64,000 nucleotides of DNA from Balanoglossus misakiensis (lineage: Eukaryota; Hemichordata): assembly GCA_040954595.2 (NCBI GenBank), contig CM082581.2:5084001-5148000 (forward strand), written 5' to 3'. Positions 48,001-62,205 of this stretch are shown one piece after another. The first letter of the stretch is position 1. Each line of letters begins with the position of its first letter. Made by a program: the position numbers and the translations under genes. The notes beneath the pieces are model-generated. The model ran no database searches and had not been told where the DNA came from. It saw nothing but the letters and a program-made list of their open reading frames with translations.

Positions 48001-48793
48001 AATGTTTTACATTATATGCAAATAACGAACCAGAGTGAGGAGCATTTTTCATATAACTACGCTATCAGCATGTTTGTTTGGCGAAGAAACTCTAATGGTG
48101 GAAATAACTTTCGTCCAATCACAATGCTCGTAATTACTGGCCAATGAGAGCCATATTTACAATTTCTTCTTCAGCGCAACGCAGCCAGCGGCGGAAATGG
48201 GGCAGATGTGGACTGGCTTTCGTTATGATAATGTGATGTGTAATTGTAATTGATTTATTTTATCGAAAGAAAAAAATGTGCGTTTCGTCGCGTCCAGGGT
48301 CTCTCTGTTGCACTAAAATAAAAAGCTATGACGTCGATCGTCCTCAACGCAATGTTTTCTTCATAAGTAAACATTATTCATTGCATAGCGCCGATGTAGC
48401 TGTTATATTTGATAGGCTTTTGCTAGTCACCGCGACACTGACACTGTCCTGTTTTCTGGATGCACGCGAAAGATCCCAAAAAATATTTCAGACTATCCGC
48501 CACATTTACGGTTGTAAACAAGCGCCCGTGAAACCAAACTGCGACGTAAGAGGTTTATACACATGATATATACCATTGACGTCACCGTGGCAAATGAGTG
48601 TTCGCCTGACTACGTGCACGGTACACGACCAGGCGGGCACAATGCAGAACCCGGATCTTTGTTCATACGTTTTTTCACAGTCGTGGAGTGACCGTGGTTT
48701 TTTTCATCGGATATCGAGTATTGCATTTGTTCACAACAGTTTACAATTCACTATGGTTGACTAAATTGACGCCAATCTTACGAGGAAACTCAC

Positions 48794-48840
48794 CTTCAAT
48801 ATCATGCGATGGGGACCACACTAAACACAGTCATTTATAG
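48794..48840 (-). promoter_or_regulatory. Gene A core promoter (TATA) and non-coding first exon
   Basis: On the minus strand, GCGCTATAAATGACTG (48832-48843) supplies a good TATA box. A short exon follows, ending ATGATATTGAAG at 48794 before donor GTGAGT. The acceptor at 47675 (TTTTGCAG) opens the RBCC exon with 29 nt of 5' UTR. The exon 1 ATG gives only a short upstream frame that stops at TAA before the main start. Confidence 0.6.
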
Positions 48841-50002
48841 CGCAACATTAATTCTGCGATTCTCGTCTCGGGCCAAATGTGATAGGTAAAGGCGAGCATG
48901 CGCAATCAAGTTAATATGTTACAAACTGTTAATAAGTTGCATGACGATGTGACCGCAAAAATGTACACGTTATTTTGAAACGAACAATTATTATTCCAAT
49001 ATTGAGATATTTATCTAATTTCAACCAAAACATGTAGTTGTTTATCGTGTCGATATTTTGCGGTACGTGCGCTCTACGGGCCTGGTTATACAGTTTTCAA
49101 TTTACCGTTTGCGTGCATATTTTACCTGTTGTAAGCTTATTCTGTACATATGCATCAGCCTCAGGGTCTGTGACACTAAATCATATTATCATGGACCACT
49201 CTCCTGTGGGAAATATTCCCCTTGTATGTTTTTTTTCACAGTCCATAATGATGAAAAAACAACCATTCTCCGCGATTTGCTGCTGTTCACATAACGGATT
49301 CTTATTTTTCCTGCGCGTGGGGTTTGATATAGTGGACATTGGTTAACGATATATGTCAACTTGTAATTCTAGTATTTACAATAAGAAAATATGTTGAACC
49401 ACGATTCACCTACATTGCACGTTCATTTGATGCAATACATGTACTTCGACCACGGATGTACAGTGGTACCAGCTCCCATGCATATAGGCCTACGCCCATA
49501 AAACTGGATAGGCCTACATTTGGCACAGGGAGACAAATTTCAACATTAAAAATAGTCAATGTCCCAATAATAAAATGCCTAATATCTTGAGCGCATCCCT
49601 TTTCATCGTTTATCATACAAGGCATGACGGTGTTTGTATAGGACTAACAAAATCACGAGCTATGTATCATGTATCCCCGCCCGTTTTTTGATAAATTGGT
49701 TCTATTTTCCGGCCGTGCATGTGCTGAAACAAACTTACATTAATTTACATGTTTGAAAAGATGGGACTACAGGCAAATAATGACTTGTCTTGTCATTTTA
49801 ATTCTTCTTATAGTTCCAAGTTCGTAAAGATGGTATAACCATACTCCAGCGACTCATTCGCATTTGTTCAATGGCATTCATGCATTTTTTGGATGATTGT
49901 TAGCCTCCAACAACGGAACAAACTTGTTAATAAAAGGCGCAACTTTCAATCCCTGGTTCTCGCATTAGTAAATGTTTCTCCTAGTAAAACATTAGGCTAG
50001 TC

Positions 50003-50003
50003 G

Positions 50004-50069
<66 letters not shown>

Positions 50070-50070
50070 T
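50003..50070. repeat. (CAT)n microsatellite
   Basis: About 22 CAT/ATC units, within the segment that is absent from the gene B upstream block. Confidence 0.95.
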
Positions 50071-50230
50071 CCTAAGTTTCCAGTGCTCTGAGTTTTGGCC
50101 GGACTGAGATTTTGTCTCCATCGTGATCCAGTTACCCACGAACCCTCATTTTACACTGTGTCTTATCGCACATGACCATGTGAATGAAGGCTCAACTAGA
50201 TGTTGGGTCGGTCTAGATTTCAAGTCAGCC

Positions 50231-53200
50231 CGAGTGGACCCCTCTTCCTTAGCCACGACCAAACTAAGGCGCCCCAAGGCCGACGAAGTCTGTGCTAAAT
50301 GAACCGTTCAGGCGAATTGCACCTTTTGCTTTAACTTTGTTTGAAATGGGCAGCTCAAACAGCCTTGTATTGTTTAATCGAAAAGTACAGAGCGACTCAT
50401 TGCTATGACAAACCTCCTTAAAATACATTACCAATTACGTGAACGGCTCCTAGTAGAGTAGCTGGTGTTTGTATTTGATATCGATTTATAGTATGAGGTC
50501 AAAACAGTGTCACACACTCTGACACAATCAATGGGACAATGGAGTACAATGATGTATGTTTTTCATGGGGGGGGGGGGTCGAGAGATCTTCATACTATGA
50601 TACATATATTTAAAAAAACAAGGCCTGTGACAGGAGTCAGCTGGATCGATATTGATTAAGAACAGGTTCCTATCTTGACTGTCGCCAATAAATTGTCCCA
50701 CAATTTATGTGTCAGGTAGCACTGATAAGTTTGTCCACTACCACTGACATAGATGGAAGCAGCTTTTTATCTGCAAATCAACCTGAAATTGTAACCTGAG
50801 TAATTGATATTGTATCAAGCAAACATTTCTCTTTTCTCAGAGATAGTAGCTAACCTAGCTAGGAGGTCTGGCCGCACCAGTCAGAACCTCTAGGTAGGTT
50901 AGAATTATCCACGCGTTACAATCTCTGTACATGGGTCCTTGTCAACACATGTACACATAAGTTATTTTGTGAAGAAACCTATATTATTACCCAGTGCTCG
51001 ATGCAGGTTACTTTTGAATTGTGTACTACTGATTTGGAGAGTGGCAGTCCCTGCCTCTCAATGAATACTTTATATTCTTGTGAGGATTCTAGTTAGTTCA
51101 GCATAAACATCAAATCGACAAGCACATCATCCAAGACAGTTAAATGATTTAATGTTTTCACAAATACACTACATCCAGATACATTGATTGGCACCCAAAA
51201 ATGTTTACAGATTCTCTGTAACTTGAATTCTTTCATCCAAAAATCAAAGCATGTTATCGTCTTGATTTGAACAAGTTCAAAGATGCATTATTCATTAACA
51301 AGAATAGCAAGCTGAATCACATAATATCAGTCATGTTCATCTTAATGTACATATATACTGAATAAATGGCAGTCTACCAAAAATCAGCTAAAACAATTTT
51401 AGCATTTGTATATGTTGTCAAAATTTAAAAAAAAGTGATGAAACCCATTACATTTATATGTTAACTTGTTTCCATGGAAATGTTTTTCCCACGAAAAACA
51501 AGTGTTACAAGAAATTTACAATTTGTAGGTTTCACATATAATGTAGACATGGCAAGTACAATAAATTAGATGTATTTGTCAATCAAATTATTTTACAAAA
51601 CTGTAATCTTTCACCCAAACCTCAACCAAAAATATTCGAATATAACCGAGTTGAACTAATACTAGAAATACATGTTGCTTTTTGCAAGTTTTTTTTAACA
51701 CAGCACTAGATAGATTTTTATGATTTACAAGTCACTGCTGGATAAAAAGATTAATTTTTTTTTGAAGAAGTCGTTTCATAGAAATGGATTGAAAATTTGT
51801 GACAATGATACTGCAGCAGCCATGTTGACATGATGCAGATTGACAAGCATATAAGTACCATGTGCAACCGATGCTAGAAGCTCACCGGCTACACATTAAA
51901 TGGCCATAACACGTTATGGCTGATGATGCAGACATGTTTAGAAATTCTCAAACTTCTCATAATCATATTTTTTTTAAGTGGAGACACTGTAAAATTGGCA
52001 GATTTGAATAATTCAATGTTTTCCCAGATATAGTAATATAGTAATAGCTAAAATTCAAGTTTCAATGAAAGCAGTTCTGGCATGTCTGAGTATATGCATG
52101 TCCGAGTATGTCTGAATCTCTCTCTACAAATTCAAATCCACCAATGATATATATGCTTCATATCATCTGTTGTTTGTGATCGACTTTCATGTGTACTGGT
52201 ATAGATGTCGTTATTCTTTAATTACATGATATCTCATACTGTTGTCATAAAATTTGCAACAGCTCCCAAAAAATGTGAAAATAAAAAGTCGCATAAAATG
52301 TTTTTCGAGATAACGATGCTGATAGTGAAATACAAGAATGCAAAAATTAATCATCGCGTAACAGTTGCAGTGAGAGTAAATATATGACACCTCAAACGTT
52401 TGATGTTGGTAAATCATTTTTGTTTTCATTCTCCTAATTTGTAGGATAGCTTTGTTACCACAATCTACATAGTATGCCCCTCCCCACCCCCCACCCCAGG
52501 TATACAGTATGCTGTACTATTAGTATTAAAGTATTAGCCAAAGAACTGAGACAAGAAAAGTAACAATCTGCAGGATTGTGTAAACCAAAGCAATCTGGCA
52601 AAATATCTTCTGGAAAAGATTTTTGTTACCAATGGGAAAAATGTTGCCACTTTTTACATAATTGAAAATTGTACCTCATTTTGATAAAATCCAAATGACA
52701 ACATCCATGCAAACAAATTTTGAAACAAACAGAATGTCTTAGAAAGAATTCTGACAGACACTAAATGAACGTAAGAATAATATTAATTGTTCTTCATTTC
52801 ATTGTAATTGAATAAACCTGAATGAGAACATCCATTGATCATGTAAATTTGGTGGAGTCACCCTCAAATGTACAGTCACCATTTAAACTACAATGCAGGA
52901 AATTCTAAGATCCTATTTGACTTGGTTCTCAGGGTTCTACATATGCTTATACACATTACATTCAGATGACAGGCACATATCCGGCCTAAAATAGTAAAAG
53001 AAGACTTTGTATTGCCACACATTTGTATGGCAAATTAAAAAATAACAAAAAAATATCACACATATAACTACTGGAGCTTCCTTGACTTTTGTTTCTGAAA
53101 AAAAATACAACTGTCAAGGGGAATTTATGCTCTTGCTGCCTTACAATTGTATAAAAATCCTTATTCACTGTTCAGTGTCTATGTCTTCTAGTTCAGAATA

Positions 53201-53501
53201 TAAACTCTGCATGCCTCCAGCCAACAAAAGCACTGGATGCAAACCAAAGCACAATAAAGGAAAGAAAATGCAGGTAGATCAAATAAAGTGGATGGCACAA
53301 AAAATTGTAATTATTCAGAGCTTTCTTGTTCGAATGTACATCTTGGATTCAGTGATTTGCACACAACTCTGATGGGCACCTGGACTCGAGTTTTTGAAAA
53401 TGAGAGTCCACGATACTTCAAATGAATATCCGTGATGCATTTCATAGGAAATGTGTGAGGCCAGGGAGGTTGACGGGACTCTTTTGCTCAATTTGGTCTC
53501 T
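50231..53501. other. Intergenic sequence between gene A and gene B
   Basis: This is AT-rich with short low-complexity runs (poly-G at 50569-50578). It holds the second copy of a dispersed repeat at about 52250-52370. Sequence just before 53502 should include the gene B 3' UTR. I found no coding exon, RNA gene or transposon ends. Confidence 0.5.
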
Positions 53502-56500
53502 TCACTTCACACCTTTGGCAGCCAGCTTCTCTTTGACTCTCTTCAGGTAATCGGGATCTGGGTAACCATATCTGTGTGATGAATGGGGATATAACAGAAC
53601 ATTATTGTTTGAGTTGATATGTTTCATGCTTTTTTTGGCCAACAGGCAATAGTCAGAAATGTGCAATGTTATGTATAATGTGGTCTAACAATAAATGATT
53701 CAACCCCAGAAAAATGTTATTTGTGACTGATGTCTTAATTAGAGGTTATAAACGGCTAGCAAGGGTATTTGGTTATGGATATAAGACCTCTCAGGTGAAA
53801 ATTAGCATATTTGGCGGGAAATAATCACTGAGCTAATGATAAACTATATAAAGACTCAGTCAAGCAGTGGTAGTGTCACCATTCGTCGATGTAAGTAACC
53901 CGTCATAGTCATGATCGGTACCTTCTATCTCTCTTTCAAGAAGCTGTACTTTCTCTACGATAGTCTGCCTGATGAAAGTTGTGTTGCTTGAATGGTTCAT
54001 TTCAAAACTAAATCAAATAACTCGATGTTCTGATGATCGACATGAATTTCCCACTAGAATTTTTCCAGGGTTGGCCGGTCAGAGATTAAGGTCAGCGGTC
54101 TGTTGGAACAGATTTCTGAATGTCACTATAACTATGCAAAATCCCAATTCTGAATGAAGGAATTCTACATGCGTGAATACGCAGTCGCCATGATTCAATC
54201 TGTAAGTCGAATCGTGAAATAAAATGTTGAATTGTGAAATAGAATGTTGAATTAGAATGTTGAATTGTGAAATAAATGTTGAATTGAGAAATAGAATGTT
54301 CAATTGTGAAATGGAATGTTCAATTGTGAAATAGAATGTTGAATTGTGAAATAGAATGTTGAATTGTGAAATGGAATGTTGAATTGTGAAATGGAATGTT
54401 GAATTGTGAAAAAGAATGTTGAATTGTGAAATAGAATGTTGAATTGTGAAATGGAATGTTGAATAGAAATAAAAATAGCAAAATGAGGAGTTGTAATTTT
54501 GTCATGGATTGGACACCATATATATGGCCCTTAAAATGTTGCCTTGATGGGAATATTGTATTAACTTACCCCTGCGCTCCCCCATGAGGATACGTCTTGT
54601 GATGGATATCATTCCATGTTACTGTGTCTCTTGCACCAGTTGGCACAGAGGTCCCAATGATGAAAGTCAGTCGACGATCAAAAGCAATCTTTAACAGTCG
54701 CAACACTTCATGTCCTTCAGTACTGTCAGGCAGATATGCAATACGAGTTGTTCCAGTGTAGGGTCTGCCAGGATTTGGATGTTCAGGCTGCAGGTATATA
54801 GATAATGAATCATAGTAACTTTGAAACTCTTGTTTCAAGAACTGAATGCAAATATGCAGTTATTCAAGGTCAATCAATATTTAAAAAAAATGAAACAATT
54901 ATCCTAAACACCTAATGTGCCAACTTCACCACAATTTGAACATATCCACTTTGGCCACCACCAAGAATCTGCATATTTAATGTTAAGTCAATCAAACAAA
55001 TAATTTCAAAAATAAAATTCACCAAAACTTAAACATATTATATTTACTTATAATTAAATAATCATACCAAATTTAAAAGCAACCAGAGAATCAGTTTTAG
55101 AGAGAAAGAGTTTTTGACGGATAATGGCCGGCGGTGGTACATGTCCAGGTGACTACTAGTATATCCCTTCCCACATGTTCACATAATAGTAAATTTAGGT
55201 TGGCCTAAAACTTACACTGGTTTAGGGCCAACGCTTATGGGCTGGTTTGATCCTCACTATTATTAAATAATGCATCAACATACCAAATATCAAGTTTTAA
55301 CTACTTCAGTTCTCAAAATGTTCGAGTAGATGGACATACCCCACAGAAATGAATCATGTTGTGAATGAACGTTGCATGTAATCGCAATGAATGATCGTGT
55401 GTGTTGATTGCAGGCGGCAGTGTGGTGGAGTATATTGTTTCGCTGCTTTGTTGCTGCAACAACCAAGACCATGGTGAAGGCACTAATATAAGCAGGCTAT
55501 AGCAAATGTCCAGCCACTAAAAATAGAAAGCAATATCTTACCCCTTGTTTTCCTGAAGGAAAATTATAAGTGATAACAATAGCACCACATCTAGGATATC
55601 CAGGAAGAATTGTGTATCTGTCAATATGGTGGGTCATTGTTCCTCGAGGCATATCGCCAGTGATGACACCAAATGCTTTCTTGCAGACTGGGCAGCTTGG
55701 TCCTTGGTGTTTCTTTGATTTGTCAACACAGTCTTTACAGAAAGAATGTTTACAGGGTAGTTCACACGGATTTTTCATTTTATCCCAACATATGGGACAT
55801 TTGCCCTCTTCTGAATCATTCTTTGTTGTGGTTGATTTTCGAATAGCTCCCCGTGAAAAAGAACTGTCAGTATTACTACTGCCAGAACTGAGTCCTTCCA
55901 CTAAAGCCTTTGAGTACTGCTTTACTTTACTCATCACTCCTCCACCAGTTAATTGAGATGTTACAGAGCCACTGGTACCAGAATACTTCCAGGACTGTAG
56001 AGGGTCATCAACTGAGCTTTCTCTGCCAACAATCAAAGTATCTGCTCCTACATCCATCGGTTTGGTGTACAACATGGCTTTATCTTCCAAGTTCTTTTCA
56101 AAAACTTTTCCAAAAACTTCTGTGGTTGTCTTATCCACATCAATGAAGTGTATTTCCTCGAGTATACTTGCACCATGATGACGGCTTAAGTATTCTAACA
56201 CCGCACTACACATTACTTCAGCACAGAGGTGCTTTGGTACTCCATAAATGCCTGCAACAAGAAACATTTGATATTTAATTTTAGAAATTGTACTTACGAA
56301 TTGGGGTTTATGACATGGGTTTTTGTCAGTGCATGAATTTCATTCAGTGGTTTTGCAAACAGGGGTGAAAATATTTTTTTTCGAAGATCCACTAAAACAC
56401 ATATCACATGACCACTGTGTAATACATGTAATAGCAATATTTCACAGTCTACCGTTTCCCCAATTTCTGCACTTTCAGAAAATATATTCTTCTATATATA

Positions 56501-59500
56501 TATACTTTGACAATAAATGACAATTCCTGAAGCCGTGTTTTATATATCACATCCTTTAAAGGCATAATTTTGAAATGGCCAAATGTTCCATTGAACTAAT
56601 TTGCATATTAAAAGACACCAAAGCAGACACACACAAATTTATACAAAAAATGCTTCTATATGTTCATGTCTTATGTTGTTTCATGGAATACATGTAAATC
56701 ACTGGAATCTACACTTTAGATATTATTTTCCTGGTAAGTACACACATAGTAATGAACACATACAGCATAAAATAAAAAGGGGCATTATATTTAAAATGAT
56801 GACATACCTGTACCAATAGCTGGAATGGCAATAGTCTTTGCCTTGAGACCTTCAGTCATAGATAAAAGATTTATACAGCAAGCACGTAATGCTTCTTTTG
56901 TTGTGTACATGTCTTCCTTCCTCCAATCTGGTCCAACAGTATGAAGGACCCATTGACAAGGTAAGCTTCCTGCCCCAGTGTACACCACTTCCGATAGCTG
57001 AAGTCTACCTTTTTGTTGCATGATGTCATCACTCTCTTTCTGAATGCTAGACCCTCCTGCTATCAAAATAGCCCCAGCAACACCTCCTCCATGTATAAGC
57101 ATGTCATTTGCAGCATTGGCAATAACATCAACATTTTCTTTTGTGATGTCTCCCTGCAAAATTTTCACTTTTGTCTTCCTTCCAACTCCAACCTCAAATT
57201 CTAACATGACTTTACTGCCTGCTTTGTCACCAGAGTAAGTAAAATCACTTCTCTCCTGAACACCTTTTTGTCCCCCGTGTCTTTTTCCCTTTCCACTATG
57301 ACGACTTGGTGGAACAGTCACACCAAGATAACTGCAGAAAAATTCCATGGCAACCTTTACATGATCTACCTCACCTAATATCCTAATTTGATGATTTCCA
57401 GAATCTATGATGTGGATATTTGTGTGTTTTGATTGTGTGTCTTTCACAGCTTTCTCGATTTGAGCAGAAAATAACCCCTTTTCAGTTAAATCTACATCTT
57501 TTGAAATCATCTTTGAGTGTAGACTTTGAATAAATGTGGCAAATGTATCATAGACATCTTCCAAATCTTGAACTGTACATTTTGTATTTCCCTTAGATGG
57601 TTTTATGACAATGTCATGACCTCCCTCCCATACAAACTTAACTCTATTTTTTCTTTCCATATCAATCAGTGTAGTTCTATGTACATTGAATACAAACGCT
57701 AACATATCTTCACCCACAGTGGCCTGTTTACTCATTTTGGGCTCATGCTTATCTGCTGGCTTTTCACCTGGAGACACTGATCTGCTTCTTGTACTTTTGT
57801 CAGAACCTGACTCTTTCTCTAATGAATGCCCCCTCAGTTCCCCTAGTGCCTGTTGTTTGGACTGAGTCACTTGATCAACTTGTTCTCCCTTTTTTATACT
57901 AATAGTAATACATGTATTTTGACCTGTTGAATCTCCTTTCAAATTCTTACTGACATCTCTTATAAGCTGACTATCACCAAGACCTAATTGGGAGTTATCA
58001 ACTGGTGGATTAACACTTTCTTTACTCTCACTGTCTGTACCATTCACTAAAGAGAGGTCACTTTTTGGCCTGGTCTTTCCTTTTCTTTTATCAGACTGAT
58101 TTTCTATCTCTTCTGATCCCTGTTCCTTTCCACCCTTCTTATTTGTGTTTTGAGTTGTATCTTGAGTTGAACAGTTGTGCATCTTTTGTTCTTGCTTAAT
58201 ATTACGAGTGGCCTGATCATCTGTGTAACTAGATTGTATTTCCCGCCCATTTTCTGTCTCAAACTTAGAAATATCATAATCTGCATCTGTACCCTCCTCC
58301 AAATCAAACTTGGGGGTCAGGGGTAAATCCGTTTGTGACCCACAATCCCTCATAGATTCACAAGTTTCATTGTCAGTAATGGTTGCCATGGCACTACCTG
58401 CATGATTTTGTGTGACTATCATTGATGATAAACTGTTGCTAATTTTTGTTAGCTGATAAATATATCCCTTCATTTTCAAGACTACTCTGTCACCCTCTTT
58501 TTTGATGTTCCATTTCACAGTGTCCCCTAAACTTTGTCCAATCAGAGCTATTACTACACCGACTGGAAGGGGTAGCTGATTCAGCTGCACTGTACCCACA
58601 ACTTCCATGATTTCCTGCAAAAATCAACAGTTTGGAAATCAAGACTAAACAGTGTTGACATTACCATAACAGCACCTACAGCATCACAACAGGTGCAACA
58701 ATTAAACTAAAAAAAGACAAATCCATAAATGCTGTTAGTATTTGAAATGATATGGACACAACTCTTTGGTGTAGAAAACTGGCACACTGTCAAGCATTGA
58801 TTCCCCAGCTTTTTCATATGCATCGATGAATTTAGAATATACTGTGTCATTAAAGTGTGATAGGTATTAACCCAGCAGCAGTTTCTCAAACAATAACAAA
58901 GTCTTGGTGACCCAAATTAATTCTGCCACCTAATATTAGTTTGCCAATGACATAGTGAAAGTCAATGAACAATATATTTATATATGATGGCATGAGACCG
59001 AGTGCAATTGGTGCACTAGGTCTGGATAACTTACATCATAGACTTTTGCTGGTTTGTCTGTTTCACTGTGCTTCTTGATTTCAGCTATCAAATTGTTGTT
59101 CAGCTCATTCAATTGTAATAGAGTTCCTTTGATTACAGCTGCATCATCCTCGATTGTGGCGTCCGAATCTTTGAGTAGTGAATGGAGCAATGGCTTCATA
59201 TTTTCAGGAATACGCAGTGTTGCAACAACTTTTTCAAACAATGCGTCACCGGCAGCATGCAAACAAGTAGCTGCCTTCTCGGGTTGGCCTGATGGCTTCC
59301 TTTCATGCACTGTGGTGTCAACAGCAAACACAGGCTGCATGGATTTGAAAAAGATAAAGAGCATTAAGGACTCTGTTCTCGGGTTTGTTTGGGACAAATG
59401 TACGCTAGTTGTTGGACAATCTTTTGTGGAAAAAGTGATTAGTTTAGTCAATTACATTTGTTCATATTTCAGGATTCTGATACAGTATGTTTAAAAGATA

Positions 59501-62205
59501 ATGGAATCAACATGTTTTTATAAAATATATTTTGACGTAGTCACGTCTATTGAACAAACTTTGACCAATTCATTGGACAAAACCATTTGTCAGATATCAG
59601 CATTCATTTTCTACCAAAATGTACATGCATAAAGAATACTAAATAACTTGAATACTGTGGTATACTGCAAAAGCTTGAATAAATAAATAAATCCTACTCC
59701 TACTATTAATGAGCCACAACAAACAAACATCCATCCATCCATATATTCATACATACATACGTACATAAATACATACATTGTACATACATACATACATACA
59801 TACATACATACATACATACATACATACATACATACATACATACATACATACATACATACATACATACATACATACATACATACATACATACATACATACA
59901 TACATACATACATACATACATACATACATACATACATACATACATACATACATACATACATACATACATACATACATACATACATACATACATACATACA
60001 TACATACATACATACATACATACATACATACATACATACATACATACATACATACATACATACATACATACATACATACATACATACATACATACATACA
60101 TACATACATACATACATACATACATACATACATACATACATACATACATACATACATACATACATACATACATACATACATACATACATACATACATACA
60201 TACATACATACATACATACATACATACATACATACATACATACATACATACATACATACATACATACATACATACATACATACATACATACATACATACA
60301 TACATACATACATACATACATACATACATACATACATACATACATACATACATACATACATACATACATACATACATACATACATACATACATACATACA
60401 TACATACATACATACATACATACATACATACATACATACATACATACATACATACATACATACATACATACATACATACATACATACATACATACATACA
60501 TACATACATACATACATACATACATACATACATACATACATACATACATACATACATACATACATACATACATACATACATACATACATACATACATACA
60601 TACATACATACATACATACATACATACATACATACATACATACATACATACATACATACATACATACATACATACATACATACATACATACATACATACA
60701 TACATACATACATACATACATACATACATACATACATACATACATACATACATACATACATACATACATACATACATACATACATACATACATACATACA
60801 TACATACATACATACATACATACATACATACATACATACATACATACATACATACATACATACATACATACATACATACATACATACATACATACATACA
60901 TACATACATACATACATACATACATACATACATACATACATACATACATACATACATACATACATACATACATACATACATACATACATACATACATACA
61001 TACATACATACATACATACATACATACATACATACATACATACATACATGAGCAAACAAGGTCAGCGAATGAATGAATAATATCCTCACCATATTTGCTC
61101 CCAAATACCCAAGATCCACCTGTGCGCACTCACGATTTTGTGTGAAAACCAAGTCACTGTCATCATGATTATTAGTATAATGTATTTCTTGTGAATCATG
61201 CTGTTGCAGTCGTTGCTCCATTTCTTTCTTGGCTGTCATGATATCCACAGGTCCACCAAAGGTCAAAAGGTGATTCAGATACGACTGCATGCTCTCTGCA
61301 CCAACAAGTTTGTGTTCCAAGAGTTCTATCTGAGAATCAATCTGTTTACGCTTTGGTGCATAAATATCACTGACTTCAGCCTGTAACTTTATTTCTTGTT
61401 GCTTGAGTTTATCAAAGACACTTTTAGCAAAGTCCTTGATTTGTGACTCAGCCGTCGTTTTCATTTTTTCCAAATCAACTCCATCACTTGAAACTCTATC
61501 CTTCGTCTGTTTTAAATCAATCACTTTTTGCTCGACTGTCTTGGTGTACTGTTTCATAGTTGGCATGTACTTCTCCAGCGCAGACTCTATTGATATTGTT
61601 TTATGCTCTGGCGGTACATGGTGAACAATACTACACTTCATACATGTTGGCAACTGACAAGTGTCGCAGTAGAATTCTAACTGAGTGCTAGGATGACTCT
61701 CACAGAATCGTGGTTGGATCATTCTGAAATGCTGTGAAGACATTTTCTCATTGTATTCTTCAACTGTCATCACTTTATGATCCCTGAGTGATCTCACCCC
61801 TCGGTGAGTTCGAATGCACTCGACACAAAAGAACTGACCACAGTCTGTACACCAGTGTTTAGCTTCACTGTCACATTCTTCAGATCCTTCACAGACAGAT
61901 ATTGATTGTTCGGTCCCAGGACTGATGTCGCTGATAAGCTGAAGTAGGTCATTCATGAAGTGATTATTGGTGATGGCTTTTACTCCTCCAGAGGGCAAAG
62001 GGTGCAATTCTCTACATGTTGGACAGATCAGTTGACCATTGTTTTCATTGACCCACTCCGTCAGGCAAACTTCACAATATGTGTGATAACAAGGCAATAT
62101 TTTAGGTGATTTAAAACGCTCCAAGCAGATTGCACATAGCATTATTTGTTCATTGATATCAGTTAAAACTTTGTCACTGGAACCAGGTGTTGCAGCTGTT
62201 GCCAT
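53502..62205 (-). CDS. Gene B: RBCC - KH-like - macro - RING - Deltex C-terminal E3 ligase, 1,406 aa
   Basis: Exons (minus): 62205-61090, 59334-59035, 58614-56808, 56251-55542, 54787-54570, 53571-53502; GT-AG sites and phases close. Residues 1-372 are RING, two B-boxes and coiled coil, ~95% identical to gene A over the first 335. Residues 373-472 are a helical linker, and a KH-like pair follows at 765-915. A macro domain (940-1135) shows [25 protein letters not shown] and, across an intron, [11 protein letters not shown], so the ADP-ribose pocket looks complete. RING (~1227-1268, CPICWDK..CKHSFC..CPVC) and GDMPRGTM lead to a DTC domain ([26 protein letters not shown]) ending [16 protein letters not shown]. 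It combines in one chain features split between DTX3L and PARP9 in vertebrates. Likely an ADP-ribose-guided ubiquitin ligase; innate-immune use is inference. Confidence 0.85.
54214..54470. repeat. 20-bp minisatellite in gene B last intron
   Basis: Units of GAATGTTGAATTGTGAAAT(A/G) repeat about 12 times with small length changes, between the DTC exons at 54570 and 53571. Frames through it are artefacts. Confidence 0.95.
59779..61048. repeat. Long perfect (ACAT)n microsatellite in gene B intron 1
   Basis: About 1,270 bp of uninterrupted ACAT, roughly 317 units, lies between the RBCC exon (ends 61090) and the next exon (59334). Only 40 bp separate its edge from the RBCC donor. All six frames stay open through it, so frames coding for repeated VCMY or HTYI are artefacts. 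Confidence 0.98.

Larger units (their letters stand above)
47646..50230 (-). repeat. Upstream block of gene A, duplicated upstream of gene B
   Basis: This 5' flank and first intron is strongly similar to 62206-63996. Shared stretches include AAACAAGCGCCCGTG (48525/62868), the CACATTTGG-type promoter flank, the TTCACAGTCCATAATGATG region (49238/63548) and GATGTTGG(G/A)TCGGTCTAGA (50200/63971). About 540 bp present here (about 49652-50194), including the CAT repeat, is missing from the gene B copy. No coding exon is visible in it. Confidence 0.85.

Noticed and set aside
59706-62205. Very long frames through the ACAT array (repeated VCMY or HTYI peptides)
   Set aside because: A 4-bp repeat without stops is open in every frame; the RBCC exon has a good donor at 61089 and an in-phase next exon.
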